Below are positions 43,821 to 53,133 of a stretch of 64,000 bases of DNA, piece by piece. A program made the translations under genes and the position numbers. Within the stretch, counting starts at the first letter, position 1. The number at the start of each line of letters is the position of its first letter. The DNA is from Tessaracoccus rhinocerotis (lineage in GTDB: Bacteria > Actinomycetota > Actinomycetes > Propionibacteriales > Propionibacteriaceae), in NCBI RefSeq assembly GCF_007197885.1, contig NZ_VKKG01000001.1, positions 828,334-892,333 of the forward strand, in the 5' to 3' direction. Below the pieces are notes generated by a model that was not told where the DNA came from, did not search any database, and was given only the letters and a program-made list of their open reading frames with translations.

Positions 43821-44663
43821 ACCGGCTCGGGCCCGCCGCTGGCGTCGCAGGACCGCAGCGGCGGTGCCCGCAGCCAGCCCCACCACTGCGGCGATCCCGG
43901 CGGTGGTCCACAGCCAGGGCTCGAGCGAGGCGAGTAACCTCTCCGCCAACCGACCCGGTACCGCTTCGGACAGGGTGCCGAGCAGGACCCGGAGCGCGAC
44001 CACCAGGGCGGCGGACACGGCCGCCGAGACCAGGCCTGCCACCATCAGCCCCTGCGCCCGACGCCGCACCAGCAGCAGCCCCACGCACAGCGCGACGACG
44101 CAGACCAGCGGCAACCACGCCGCCGCGAGCACCAACCTGCCGTAGGCCTCCTGGACGCGCACCAGGTCGGCGCTGCGGGCGAGCACCACGCTCTGGTCCC
44201 CGACCAGGTCCGGCGGGAGGCTCACCCCGCGGTCCTCGAGCTGTTCTGCCAGCGCCTCCACGAGCGGGCCCAGTGCCATGGTGAGCGTGCCGTCCTCGGA
44301 CAGTTGGAATTCCTCGCTGTCCCCCGTGAGCACCCCCGTGACCTGGGCGTGCACCACGCGGTGCAGGCCGAGCCAGAACTCGCTGAAGCGCTCGTGGGTG
44401 AACACCGTGTCGACGGCTCCGGAGACTGCCCGCTCCGCCAGTGCCTCGGCCACGCCGTGTAGGTCGACGCGCTCGAGGATGGCTGCCACGACACGGTCGC
44501 GGAACTCCCGCCTGACCTGCGGTTCCTGCGAGACGCCCGAGACCACCGCGAGGTAGCGGTCCTGGTCCGTCACGGTCTGCTTGGTCCAGACCGCCCCCAC
44601 CGCCACGGGCGTCAGCACCGCTGCGAGTGCCACCAGCAGCCCGGCCACCAGCCTGCGCAACAT
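43779..44663 (-). CDS. Membrane protein of unknown function, 3' end antisense to tRNA-Arg
   Basis: 294 residues from the ATG at 44663, which has a GGGGGG-rich ribosome site and begins with a membrane helix (MLRRLVAGLLVALAAVLTPVAVGAV). A soluble outer domain (about 30-170) follows, then three or four helices (about 175-285). No family recognised. There is no stop codon before the tRNA, so the last 13 codons (REDSNLRHPL end) lie antisense inside tRNA-Arg, 42 bp of overlap. A true end further upstream through frameshift cannot be excluded. Confidence 0.65.
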   Translation of the reverse strand: MLRRLVAGLLVALAAVLTPVAVGAVWTKQTVTDQDRYLAVVSGVSQEPQVRREFRDRVVAAILERVDLHGVAEALAERAVSGAVDTVFTHERFSEFWLGLHRVVHAQVTGVLTGDSEEFQLSEDGTLTMALGPLVEALAEQLEDRGVSLPPDLVGDQSVVLARSADLVRVQEAYGRLVLAAAWLPLVCVVALCVGLLLVRRRAQGLMVAGLVSAAVSAALVVALRVLLGTLSEAVPGRLAERLLASLEPWLWTTAGIAAVVGLAAGTAAAVLRRQRRARAGWRPREDSNLRHPL

Positions 44664-44771
44664 CGCCCACCCCCCATCCCCGGGCCCACGGCCCTGCCAG
44701 AAGCGTATGCCGGGCGGCAGCGCGGCGAGGCGGGACGCGCACTTGTCGGTACCCTCTGGCATGCTCGCGGC

Positions 44772-46085
44772 ATGGAGGATCCGGAGCAGAGACTGACGTA
44801 TGCGGCCGAGGACATGGTCACCTCGTGGCTGGACTCCGTCGCGCCGGAGACGGGTGAGGTCCGGGTGGTGCTGAGGGACGGCGCACACGCACGCACGGTC
44901 ACCTACCGGCCGGAGCCCGAGCCACGATTCTCCAGACCGGCCGAGGTGGCGGTTTTCGTCACCGAAGTCCTCACCCGCCTGCGGCAGCAGGCCGGCGGGT
45001 TCGGTTCGAACTACCGCGGCCGGGAGCAGGCCGACGTCAGGGTGGTCAGCCACCGGGGCTGGAAGAAGGCCACCTACGGCGACGGGGTGATCCGGCTCCC
45101 GGAGCGCGAGCGCGGGGGCGCGTGGGCACTGCGGGGGCTGGTGGTGCTGCATGAACTCGCCCACCACCTCAACACCGGCACCCACGGCGCCATCATCGAC
45201 GCCCACGGCGCGGGCTTCCGGCAGACGTTCGTGCAGCTGTTGAAGGACATCGGCTGGGTCCAGGTGGCCTCCATGCTCAGCGACGCCCACCAACAGTCCG
45301 GCCTCGACAGCCTCCGGCCCGTGGACGACGGGATGCTCGCGAAGGTCGGGAAACTGCTGCGCCACGCAGAGGGCGCCTCAACCGAGGCCGAGCGAGACGC
45401 CTTCTTCGCCAAGGCCCAGGAGCTTGCGACGCTGAACTCCATCGAGCTCGCCGTCGCCCGGGCTGCCCACACTGATGGGCAGCGCCAGGACCCGACGTTC
45501 GAGCCGGTGCGCCTCGGGCACCGCGGCAAGCCGTCGAACGTCAGGTTCATCTCCCTCATGCTCGCCGTCGCCGGCGCGAATGACCTGCGCTGCACCATCC
45601 GCGGCGACAACACCGGCGTCACCCTCTACGGATTCCCCATGGACATCGCGGTCACCAAGACGCTCTACGTGACGCTGGTCCTTCAGATGGTGGCCGACGC
45701 GGACGCCTACATCCGCTCCGGCGCCCACCGGCCCGTCCACGGCCGCACCGCGAGGGCGGCGTTCTACGAGGGTTGGACCAAGCGCATCGGCGCCCGGTTG
45801 CGTGCCGCCCAGAGATCCGCCCAGGTGGCCTCCGGCGCCGTCGCACCCGCCCAGGACTTCCCCACCCCCCCGGCAGATGCCTCCCGCGCGCTCGCGCTCG
45901 TGGCCAAGGGCGTGGAGGTCTCCGGCTACTACGAGCGCATGAGCCGCGAGCACGGCGTCCGCGGCTCGTGGCGCGGTGCCACGGAGGTGCTGGACCCGTA
46001 CTCGGAGATGCAGGGCCGCGCCGCAGCGGACCGGGCCCGGCTGGGCGCAGAGAGGGAGCTGCCGGCTCAGTTCAGCGAGCCGTAG
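44772..46085 (+). CDS. Zincin-like metallohydrolase fused to DUF2786
   Basis: 437 residues. The N-terminal domain has an HExxH metal site, VLHELAHHLNTG, with a third ligand likely in AHGAGFRQTF, as in the TIGR04338-type metallohydrolases of actinobacteria. After about residue 185 a DUF2786 domain starts (VGKLLRHAEGASTEAERDAFFAKAQELATL). A C-terminal part has conserved FYEGWTKRIGARL. No signal peptide, so cytosolic. Substrate unknown. It overlaps the DHOD-like gene by 19 bp tail to tail. Confidence 0.8.
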   Translation: MEDPEQRLTYAAEDMVTSWLDSVAPETGEVRVVLRDGAHARTVTYRPEPEPRFSRPAEVAVFVTEVLTRLRQQAGGFGSNYRGREQADVRVVSHRGWKKATYGDGVIRLPERERGGAWALRGLVVLHELAHHLNTGTHGAIIDAHGAGFRQTFVQLLKDIGWVQVASMLSDAHQQSGLDSLRPVDDGMLAKVGKLLRHAEGASTEAERDAFFAKAQELATLNSIELAVARAAHTDGQRQDPTFEPVRLGHRGKPSNVRFISLMLAVAGANDLRCTIRGDNTGVTLYGFPMDIAVTKTLYVTLVLQMVADADAYIRSGAHRPVHGRTARAAFYEGWTKRIGARLRAAQRSAQVASGAVAPAQDFPTPPADASRALALVAKGVEVSGYYERMSREHGVRGSWRGATEVLDPYSEMQGRAAADRARLGAERELPAQFSEP

Positions 46086-47074
46086 ACCTCCTTGGCCTTG
46101 AGCAGGGACGCGACGTACCCGGCACGCTCGTAGCCGGCGGCCGGAGTGTGCGGGGGGACGGCGAGAAGTCCGCGCGCCGCGGCGAGGGTGAGGTCCTTGC
46201 GCTCCAGCCAGGCGTCGAGGCCGTCGACCAGACCGCGGGCATGGGCGGCGCCGTGGCGCACCAGCGCGGAGGTGGACATCACGACGTCGGCCCCCGCCAG
46301 GATGTACTTCACGACGTCCTCGTGGTCGGCCACGCCGGAGGTGGCGGCCAGCGAGGCCCGCACCTTGTCCCTGAGCACTGCGATCCAGGTCCGCGGGAGC
46401 CGGGCCTCGTTCGGCGACGACAGGGTCACGCCGGAGCGCACCTCCAACCGGTCGACGTCGATGTCCGGCTGCAGGAAGCGGTTGAACAGCACCAGTCCGT
46501 CGACCCCGACCTCGTCGAGGGCGAGGCAGAAGTGCCCCACCGACGAGAAGTACGGGCTGAGCTTCACCGCCACCGGCACCCGCACGGTCTCCTTCACCGC
46601 CCGGACGATCTCCAGGTGTCGCCGCTCGACGTCGGCGCCCGTCATGGTCAGGTCTCCGGGGACGAAGTAGATGTTGAGTTCCAGCGCGGCGGCCCCGGCC
46701 TCCTCGAGGTGTCGCGCCATCGTCGTCCAGCTCCCGGGAGCGGCGCCGTTCAGGGAGGCGATCACGGGGACGTCGACCGCGTCGGCGGCCACCTCGAGCA
46801 GCTTCAGGTACTGGGTGATGCCGTCCGGGTCGTGGTGCACCCCGGGCAGGAACGCCGTCGCCTCGGCGAACGGCTCGTGCACCATGGCGAGTTCTGCCGT
46901 GTACTCGGCCTGGCGGCGGACCTGCTCCTCGAACAGCGAGTACATGACCACGGCCCCGACGCCGGCGTCCGCGAGCGACCTGATCCCGGTGACCGACTGC
47001 GAGATCGGACCCGCTGAGGCGACGACCGGGTTGCGCAACTGCAGCCCCAGGTAGTTCGTGGTCAGGTCAGGCAT
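46067..47074 (-). CDS. Dihydroorotate dehydrogenase-like flavoprotein
   Basis: 335 residues with a DHOD-type TIM barrel: LTTNYLGLQLRNPVVASAGPIS at the start, VPVIASLNGAAPGSW, LELNIYF, VPVAVKLSPYF (FMN/orotate Lys), and SGVADHEDVVKYILAGADVV. It is the third gene of an operon with NifJ and a GltD-like ferredoxin oxidoreductase, overlapping nifJ by 8 bp. DHOD-like proteins in this setting are not PyrD; an electron-transfer or dihydropyrimidine-type reaction is possible. Confidence 0.83.
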   Translation of the reverse strand: MPDLTTNYLGLQLRNPVVASAGPISQSVTGIRSLADAGVGAVVMYSLFEEQVRRQAEYTAELAMVHEPFAEATAFLPGVHHDPDGITQYLKLLEVAADAVDVPVIASLNGAAPGSWTTMARHLEEAGAAALELNIYFVPGDLTMTGADVERRHLEIVRAVKETVRVPVAVKLSPYFSSVGHFCLALDEVGVDGLVLFNRFLQPDIDVDRLEVRSGVTLSSPNEARLPRTWIAVLRDKVRASLAATSGVADHEDVVKYILAGADVVMSTSALVRHGAAHARGLVDGLDAWLERKDLTLAAARGLLAVPPHTPAAGYERAGYVASLLKAKEVYGSLN

Positions 47075-50000
47075 TGATCTCTCCCCTCCTCGTGTCGGCC
47101 GCGAACGCCTCGGGGCCGCGGGTCGCGAGCTCCTCGTACTCGGCCCAGCGTCGATCCACCTGCTGCTGCGCGTGCGCGGCGAGCCGTTCGGCCTCCACCG
47201 GATCCGTCGTGTGCAGGACCTGGTAGCGCAACTCGGCGCCCTGGTAGTCCGCCAGGGAAAGCCGCGGTCTGGGCGAGTCGAGCAGGAACGGGTTCGCTCC
47301 GTTGTTGCGGAGCACCGGGTTGTAGCGCATCAGGGGCCAGTGTCCGGAGTTGACCGCCTTGTACTGCTGGTCCAGGCCCTTGCGGATGTCGTAGCCGTGG
47401 GCGATGCAGTGGCTGTAGGCGATGATCAGGCTCGGCCCGTCGTAGGCTTCCGCCTCGCGGAACGCCTTGAGCGTCTGCTGCGGGTCGGCGCCCATCGCGA
47501 CGCGCGCCACGTACACCGATCCGTAGGCCATCGCCTGCATGGCCATGTCCTTCTTGTTCGTGAGCTTGCCGCCGGCGGCGAACTTCGCGACGGCGCCCAG
47601 CGGGGTCGACTTCGAGGCCTGCCCGCCGGTGTTCGAGTACACCTCGGTGTCGAGGACCAGCACGTTGACGTCACGCCCGGAGGCGAGCACGTGGTCGACA
47701 CCGGCCGAGCCGATGTCGTAGGCCCAGCCGTCGCCGCCGACGATCCACACCGAGCGGCGCAGCAGGTGGTCGGCGACCGAGCGCAGGTCGGCGGCCTTGG
47801 CGCCCTCCATGCCCTCGAGCCGCGCGAGCAGCTGCTTGAGCCGCGCCGCCTGGGCCTGGAGTTCGGACTCGTGGCGCTGCGGCGCGTGCAGCAGCGCCTC
47901 CACGAGGGCGTCGTCGCCGATCTCGGTCCGGAGCTCCCCCAGCCGGGTGCGGGCGAGGTCCTCGTGCAGGTCGGCGGCCAGCCGCAGCCCGAGACCGAAC
48001 TCGGCGTTGTCCTCGAACAGGGAGTTCGACCAGGCCGGGCCACGGCCCTCGGCATTGGTGGCCCACGGCGTCGTCGGGAGGTTACCACCGTAGATCGAGG
48101 AGCAGCCGGTGGCGTTGGCCACCGAGGCCCGGTCCCCGAACAGCTGGGTCAGCAGCTTCAGGTAGGGCGTCTCCCCGCAGCCGGAGCAGGCACCGGAGAA
48201 CTCGAACAGGGGCTGCAGGAACTGCGTGCCGCGCACCGTCCCGAAGTCCACCCGAGCGCGGTTGTTCAGCGGCAGCTCCTCGAAGAACTCGACGGCCCTG
48301 CGCTCGGTGGAGCGGTCCGCGACCGGCTCGAGGTTGATGGCCCGGCGCGACGGCTGGCCGATCGGCTTGACCGGGCACGCCTCCACGCAGAGCCCACAGC
48401 CGGTGCAGTCCTCGGCGTAGACCTGGAGCGTGTAGCTGGTGTCCGGAAGCCCGGCCGCGTCGAGGGGAGCACTGAGGAACCCGTCGGGCGCGAGCGAGAG
48501 CTTGTCCTGGGGGTAGTACTTCGCCCGCAGCACCGAGTGGGGGCACACGAACGAGCAGTTCCCGCACTGGATGCAGGCCTCCGGGTCCCAGACCGCCACG
48601 ATGTCGGAGATGTTGCGCTTCTCGTAGCGGGTGGTGCCCGAGGGGTAGGTGCCGTCCACCGGCAGCGCGGAGACCGGGAGCAGGTCGCCCCTGCCCTCCA
48701 GCATGGTGGCGGTCACGGTGCGCACGAACTCGGGCGCGTCGTCGGGTACGGCGGCCAGCATCGCCCTGGTTCCCGTGGCCGCGCTGGGCACCGGGACCCG
48801 GTGCAGGTGTGCCAGTGACTGCTCGACGGCCAGGTGGTTCTTGCGGACCACCTCGGCGGACTTGCGGGCGTAGGTCTTCGTGATCGCGTCCTTGATCCGC
48901 TCGAAGGCCTCCTCGCGCGGCAGCACCCCGGAGATGGCGAAGAAGCAGGTCTGCAGGATGGTGTTGGTGCGCGAACCCAGCCCGGCGGCCCGGGCCACGC
49001 GGGAGGCGTCGATGCAGTACAGGTCGATGCCCAGCTCGGCGATTCGTTCCTGCACCGGTCCGGGCAGGCGGTCCCACAGCTCGTCGGCGGGGTGCGGCGA
49101 GTTCACCAGCAGCGTCGCGCCGGGACGGGCGAACTCCAGCACGTCGACCCGCTCGAGGATGGACCAGTGGTGGCAGCCGACGAAGTCCGCCCTGGCCACC
49201 AGGTAGGGCGCTCGGATCGGGTTGGGGCCGAAGCGCAGGTGGCTGACGGTTCGGGAGCCGGACTTCTTGGAGTCGTAGACGAAGTAGCCCTGCGCGTACA
49301 TCTCCCCCGACGAGCCGAGGATCTTGATGGTGTTCTTGTTGGCGCCGACGGTGCCGTCGGAGCCGAGGCCGTAGAACACCGCGCCCACCGTGTCGGGGTC
49401 GGGCAGCTGGAAGGATGGGTCGTGCTCCAGCGAGAGGTGGGTCACGTCGTCGTTGATGCCGACGGTGAACCGCGGCCTGGGGTTCGGGCGCTCGAGTTCG
49501 GCGAACACGGCCTTGACCATCGCCGGGGTGAACTCCTTGCTGGAGAGGCCGTAGCGGCCTCCGACCACCTGCGGCATGGTCGCGCGCCTCCCTGAGGAGT
49601 AGGCCTCGCCGAGGGCGGAGTTGACGTCCAGGAACAGCGGCTCGCCGCCGGCGCCCGGCTCCTTGGTGCGGTCGAGCACTGCGATCCGGCGAACCGACTG
49701 CGGCAGTGCGTCCAGGAAGGCCTCGGTCGGGAACGGCCGGTAGAGCCGCACGAACAGCACACCCGTGGCGCCCTGCTCCCGGTTGAGGTGCTCAACCACC
49801 GGGATGACGGCCTCGACGCCGGAGCCCATCACCACCACGACCCGCTCGGCGTTCGGGTCACCGTGGTACTCGACCAGCGAGTACTCGCGGCCGGCGACCT
49901 CGGCGAAGCGTCGCATGGCGGCGGCCATCGTCTCCGGCGTGCGGTCGTAGAACGGGTTGGCGGTCTCCCGCGACTGGAAGTAGGTGTCGGGGTTCTGCGC

Positions 50001-50651
50001 GGTGCCTCGGATGAACGGGTTGGCCGGGCTGAGGGCCCGCGCCCGGTGCTCCAGCACGAGCTCGCGCGGCACCAGCTCGCGGAGCTGGTCGTCGGTCAGC
50101 AGCTCGACGGTGTTGAGCTCGTGCGAGGTGCGGAAACCGTCGAAGAAGTGCACCACCGGCAGCCTGGTCAGCAGCGTGGCCAGGTGCGCGACGGCCGCCA
50201 TGTCGTGGGCCTCCTGCACGGACGCGGAGCTGAGCAGGCAGACACCTGTCTGGCGGATGGCCATCACGTCCTGGTGGTCGCCGAAGATGGACAATCCCTG
50301 GGTCGCGAGCGACCGCGCGGCCACGTGGAACACCGATGACGTCAGCTCGCCGGCGATCCGGAAGAGGTTCGGGATCATCAGCAACAGGCCCTGCGAGGCC
50401 GTGAACGTGGTGGACAGCGCACCGCCCTGCAGTGCGCCGTGCATCGCGCCCGCGGCGCCGCCCTCGGACTGCATCTCGATCACCGTGGGCACCTGGCCCC
50501 AGACGTTGGTGCGGCCCTTCGACGCCCACTCGTCGGCCAGTTCGGCCATCGTGGAACTGGGCGTGATCGGGTAGATGGAGCACAACTCCGTCAGGCGGTA
50601 GGCGACGTCGGCAGCGGCCTCGTTGCCGTCGATGATGACTCGCTCGTTCAT
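47067..50651 (-). CDS. nifJ: Pyruvate:ferredoxin (flavodoxin) oxidoreductase NifJ
   Basis: 1194 residues, the single-chain PFOR length. It decarboxylates pyruvate to acetyl-CoA and reduces ferredoxin under anaerobic conditions. The N-terminal domain I is NERVIIDGNEAAADVAYRLTE with SIYPITPSS. Two 4Fe-4S motifs are CIQCGNCSFVC near 690 and CTGCGLCVEACPV near 750. A further cluster Cys and the thiamin diphosphate motif lie in the C-terminal third (CSGCGETPY; GGDGWAYDIG). The ATG at 50651 overlaps the upstream stop (ATGA). The frame open further upstream is a shadow. Confidence 0.96.
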   Translation of the reverse strand: MNERVIIDGNEAAADVAYRLTELCSIYPITPSSTMAELADEWASKGRTNVWGQVPTVIEMQSEGGAAGAMHGALQGGALSTTFTASQGLLLMIPNLFRIAGELTSSVFHVAARSLATQGLSIFGDHQDVMAIRQTGVCLLSSASVQEAHDMAAVAHLATLLTRLPVVHFFDGFRTSHELNTVELLTDDQLRELVPRELVLEHRARALSPANPFIRGTAQNPDTYFQSRETANPFYDRTPETMAAAMRRFAEVAGREYSLVEYHGDPNAERVVVVMGSGVEAVIPVVEHLNREQGATGVLFVRLYRPFPTEAFLDALPQSVRRIAVLDRTKEPGAGGEPLFLDVNSALGEAYSSGRRATMPQVVGGRYGLSSKEFTPAMVKAVFAELERPNPRPRFTVGINDDVTHLSLEHDPSFQLPDPDTVGAVFYGLGSDGTVGANKNTIKILGSSGEMYAQGYFVYDSKKSGSRTVSHLRFGPNPIRAPYLVARADFVGCHHWSILERVDVLEFARPGATLLVNSPHPADELWDRLPGPVQERIAELGIDLYCIDASRVARAAGLGSRTNTILQTCFFAISGVLPREEAFERIKDAITKTYARKSAEVVRKNHLAVEQSLAHLHRVPVPSAATGTRAMLAAVPDDAPEFVRTVTATMLEGRGDLLPVSALPVDGTYPSGTTRYEKRNISDIVAVWDPEACIQCGNCSFVCPHSVLRAKYYPQDKLSLAPDGFLSAPLDAAGLPDTSYTLQVYAEDCTGCGLCVEACPVKPIGQPSRRAINLEPVADRSTERRAVEFFEELPLNNRARVDFGTVRGTQFLQPLFEFSGACSGCGETPYLKLLTQLFGDRASVANATGCSSIYGGNLPTTPWATNAEGRGPAWSNSLFEDNAEFGLGLRLAADLHEDLARTRLGELRTEIGDDALVEALLHAPQRHESELQAQAARLKQLLARLEGMEGAKAADLRSVADHLLRRSVWIVGGDGWAYDIGSAGVDHVLASGRDVNVLVLDTEVYSNTGGQASKSTPLGAVAKFAAGGKLTNKKDMAMQAMAYGSVYVARVAMGADPQQTLKAFREAEAYDGPSLIIAYSHCIAHGYDIRKGLDQQYKAVNSGHWPLMRYNPVLRNNGANPFLLDSPRPRLSLADYQGAELRYQVLHTTDPVEAERLAAHAQQQVDRRWAEYEELATRGPEAFAADTRRGEINA

Positions 50652-52288
50652 CGTCCCTCCTCCGGGACCATCGAGATGGCGTGCACCGGGCACTGCTCGT
50701 AGCAGGTGGCGCACCCGGTGCAGAGTTCGTAGTCGAAGCGGTACCGGTTGCCCGGGCCAAGCTTGATGACCGCGTCCTCCGGGCAGGCACCGAAGCAGCC
50801 GTCGCACTCGAAGCAGTTGCCGCAACTCAGGCAGCGCCTGGCCTCGAACTCGGCCTCCTGCTCGGTGAGGCCCGCCACGATCTCGCTGAAGTCGGCGATG
50901 CGCTCGTCCGGCTCGGACTCGACGTGGGTGCGTCGGTCGTGCCCGCCGAAGTACCAGAGGTTCATCTGGTCGAGTCCCACCTGCGACTGCCCCTTCGGGC
51001 GTGGTGGTGACGCATCCAGGTTGAGCCACTTGTCGATGCAGCGGGCCGCCTTCTTGCCGTGCCCGACGCCGACGGTGACCGTGCGCTCGGAAGGGACCGC
51101 GTCGCCACCGGCGAAGATGCCGGGGACGTCGGTCATGAGCGTGCTGGAGTCCACGGTGACCACGTCGGAGTCGAACCGCATCCCGGGCACGTCGTGCAGG
51201 AAGCCGGTGTCGGCCTCCTGCCCCAGGGCGAGGATCACCGTGTCGGCGGCCAGTTGCTCGAACCGGCCGGTGCCGCGGGCGCGGCCGTCCTCGTCGAGTT
51301 CCATGACCTCCACGGTGAGGTCCCCCTCGTCCATCGAGGTGATGGTGCGAAGCCAGTTCATCCGGACGCCCTCGGCCTCGGCGCCCTCGCGCTCCTCGGC
51401 GTGGGCGGGCATCTGCTCGGCGGTGCGGCGGTAGACGATCACGGACTCCTCGGCGCCCAGCCGACGCGCCACGCGGGCCGCGTCCATGGCTGTGTTGCCA
51501 CCGCCGTAGACGGCGACGCGACGACCGATGACCGGCCGTCCGCCGGAAGCGACGTCGCGCAGGAAGCCCACGGCGTCGACGATGCGGCCGGCGTCGGAGG
51601 TGGGGATCTCGACCCGCTTGGACAGGTGCGCCCCGATGGCCACGAAGACCGCGTCGAAGCCACCCTCGCGCTGCGTGCGCATCAGGTCCTTGACCGGGGT
51701 GTTGTTCCGGAACACCACGCCGATGTCGACGAGGCGGCCGATCTCGGCGTCGAGGACGGAGCGGGGCAGCCGGTACTCGGGGATGCCGTAGCGCATCATC
51801 CCGCCCGGCAGGTCCGCGGCGTCGTGCACCTCCACGTCATGTCCGAGGCGACGCAGGTGGTAGGCGGCCGACAGCCCGGACGGGCCTGCGCCGACGACCA
51901 GGACCCGCCGCCCGGAGGTGCGGGCCGGAGGCTCGAAGCGCCAGCCGCGCTCGATCGCCAGGTCTCCCAGGTAGCGCTCCACGGAGCGGATCGAGACCGA
52001 CTCGTCGAGGTCGGCGCGGTTGCAGGCCGTCTCGCACGGGTGGTAGCAGACGCGGCCGTGGATGGCGGGGAACGGGTTGTCCCGGGTGAGCTGGCGCCAG
52101 GCGTCCTCGTGGCGGCCGACCTTGATGAGTCGTAGCCATTCCTGGATGTTCTCCCCCGCCGGACAACCTGCGTTGCAGGGCGGCAACAGGTCCAGGTAGA
52201 CGGGCCTACGAGAACGCACCGGGGATACCCGGCTCTCCGTCCTGGTCAGGTCCGGAAGTACTGTCATGTCCCTCGGGTCCACCGCCAC
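50648..52288 (-). CDS. GltD-like NAD(P)H:ferredoxin oxidoreductase with C-terminal 4Fe-4S domains
   Basis: 546 residues. N-terminal Fe-S domain of the GltD/PreT type (CNAGCPAGENIQEW, CYHPCETACNR), FAD site VLVVGAGPSGLSAAYHL, NAD(P) site VAVYGGGNTAMDAARVA, and a C-terminal ferredoxin region (CLSCGNCFECDGCFGACPEDAV; CTGCATCYEQCPVHA). It probably moves electrons between NAD(P)H and the ferredoxin reduced by NifJ. The GTG at 52288 has AAGGAGG 5 nt upstream, which decides the start over upstream codons. First gene of the operon. Confidence 0.87.
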   Translation of the reverse strand: MAVDPRDMTVLPDLTRTESRVSPVRSRRPVYLDLLPPCNAGCPAGENIQEWLRLIKVGRHEDAWRQLTRDNPFPAIHGRVCYHPCETACNRADLDESVSIRSVERYLGDLAIERGWRFEPPARTSGRRVLVVGAGPSGLSAAYHLRRLGHDVEVHDAADLPGGMMRYGIPEYRLPRSVLDAEIGRLVDIGVVFRNNTPVKDLMRTQREGGFDAVFVAIGAHLSKRVEIPTSDAGRIVDAVGFLRDVASGGRPVIGRRVAVYGGGNTAMDAARVARRLGAEESVIVYRRTAEQMPAHAEEREGAEAEGVRMNWLRTITSMDEGDLTVEVMELDEDGRARGTGRFEQLAADTVILALGQEADTGFLHDVPGMRFDSDVVTVDSSTLMTDVPGIFAGGDAVPSERTVTVGVGHGKKAARCIDKWLNLDASPPRPKGQSQVGLDQMNLWYFGGHDRRTHVESEPDERIADFSEIVAGLTEQEAEFEARRCLSCGNCFECDGCFGACPEDAVIKLGPGNRYRFDYELCTGCATCYEQCPVHAISMVPEEGR

Positions 52289-52368
52289 GTCGCCCTCCTT
52301 GGCTCGCTTGCCAAACACTCTAGGAGACCGGTTTCCCGCCGGATCAGGCGGGGTCGGCTAGCGGGTTG

Positions 52369-53133
52369 TCACTGGCGCCGTCGCCGGTACGCCGTCAACG
52401 CGAGCGCGTTGGCCAGCACGAGGACGACGACGAGCCAGGCCAGGGCGGTCAACAGGTCCCCACCCACCGGCTGCCCCACGAACAGGGCGCGGATGGAGTC
52501 GACGATCGAGGTGAGCGGCTGGTTCTCGGCGAACCACGCCACCGGGCCGGGCATCGAGTCCGTCGGCACGAACGCGGAGCTGACGAACGGGAGGAAGATC
52601 AGCGGATAGCTGAACGCGCTCGCCCCCTCGACCGACTTCGCCCCGAGCCCCGCGATCACCGCGATCCAGGTCAGTGCCAGCGTGAACAGCGCCAGGATGC
52701 CCGCGACCGCGAGCCAGGCGCCCACCGACGCCCCCGTACGGAAACCCATCAGCAACGCCACGCCGATGACGAGGGCGACCGCCACGAGGTTGGCCGCCAC
52801 CGACGTCAGCACGTGGGCCCACAGCACGCTGGAGCGCGCGATCGGCATGGACTGGAAGCGCTCGAAGATGCCGCCCTGCAGGTCGAGGAACAGTCGGTAG
52901 GCCGTGTAGGCCACGCCGGAGGCGATCGTCATCAGCAGGATCCCCGGCAGCATGTAGTCGAGGTAGGGCGAGCCGGCGTTCGTGAGGATCGCGCCGCCGA
53001 ACACGTAGACGAACAACAGCATCACCGCGATCGGGGTGACAGCGGTCGTGATGATCGTGTCGGGGCTGCGCACCACGTGGCGCAGCGAGCGGCCGGTGAG
53101 GACACCGGTGTCGGTGAGGAAGGTCGTGCTCAC
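52369..53133 (-). CDS. ABC-2 type transporter permease (DrrB-like)
   Basis: 254 residues with six membrane helices: ITTAVTPIAVMLLFVYVFGG, YMLPGILLMTIASGVAY, VAANLVAVALVIGVALL, ILALFTLALTWIAVIAGL, and two near the end. FERFQSMPIARSSVLWAHV is the ABC-2 signature. It pairs with the ATPase encoded just upstream (ATGA overlap). Probable drug exporter of the DrrAB/daunorubicin type. Confidence 0.9.
   Translation of the reverse strand: MSTTFLTDTGVLTGRSLRHVVRSPDTIITTAVTPIAVMLLFVYVFGGAILTNAGSPYLDYMLPGILLMTIASGVAYTAYRLFLDLQGGIFERFQSMPIARSSVLWAHVLTSVAANLVAVALVIGVALLMGFRTGASVGAWLAVAGILALFTLALTWIAVIAGLGAKSVEGASAFSYPLIFLPFVSSAFVPTDSMPGPVAWFAENQPLTSIVDSIRALFVGQPVGGDLLTALAWLVVVLVLANALALTAYRRRRQ

Noticed and set aside
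47058-48818. 586-residue plus-strand frame
   Set aside because: Antisense to nifJ, whose Fe-S and thiamin motifs are intact.
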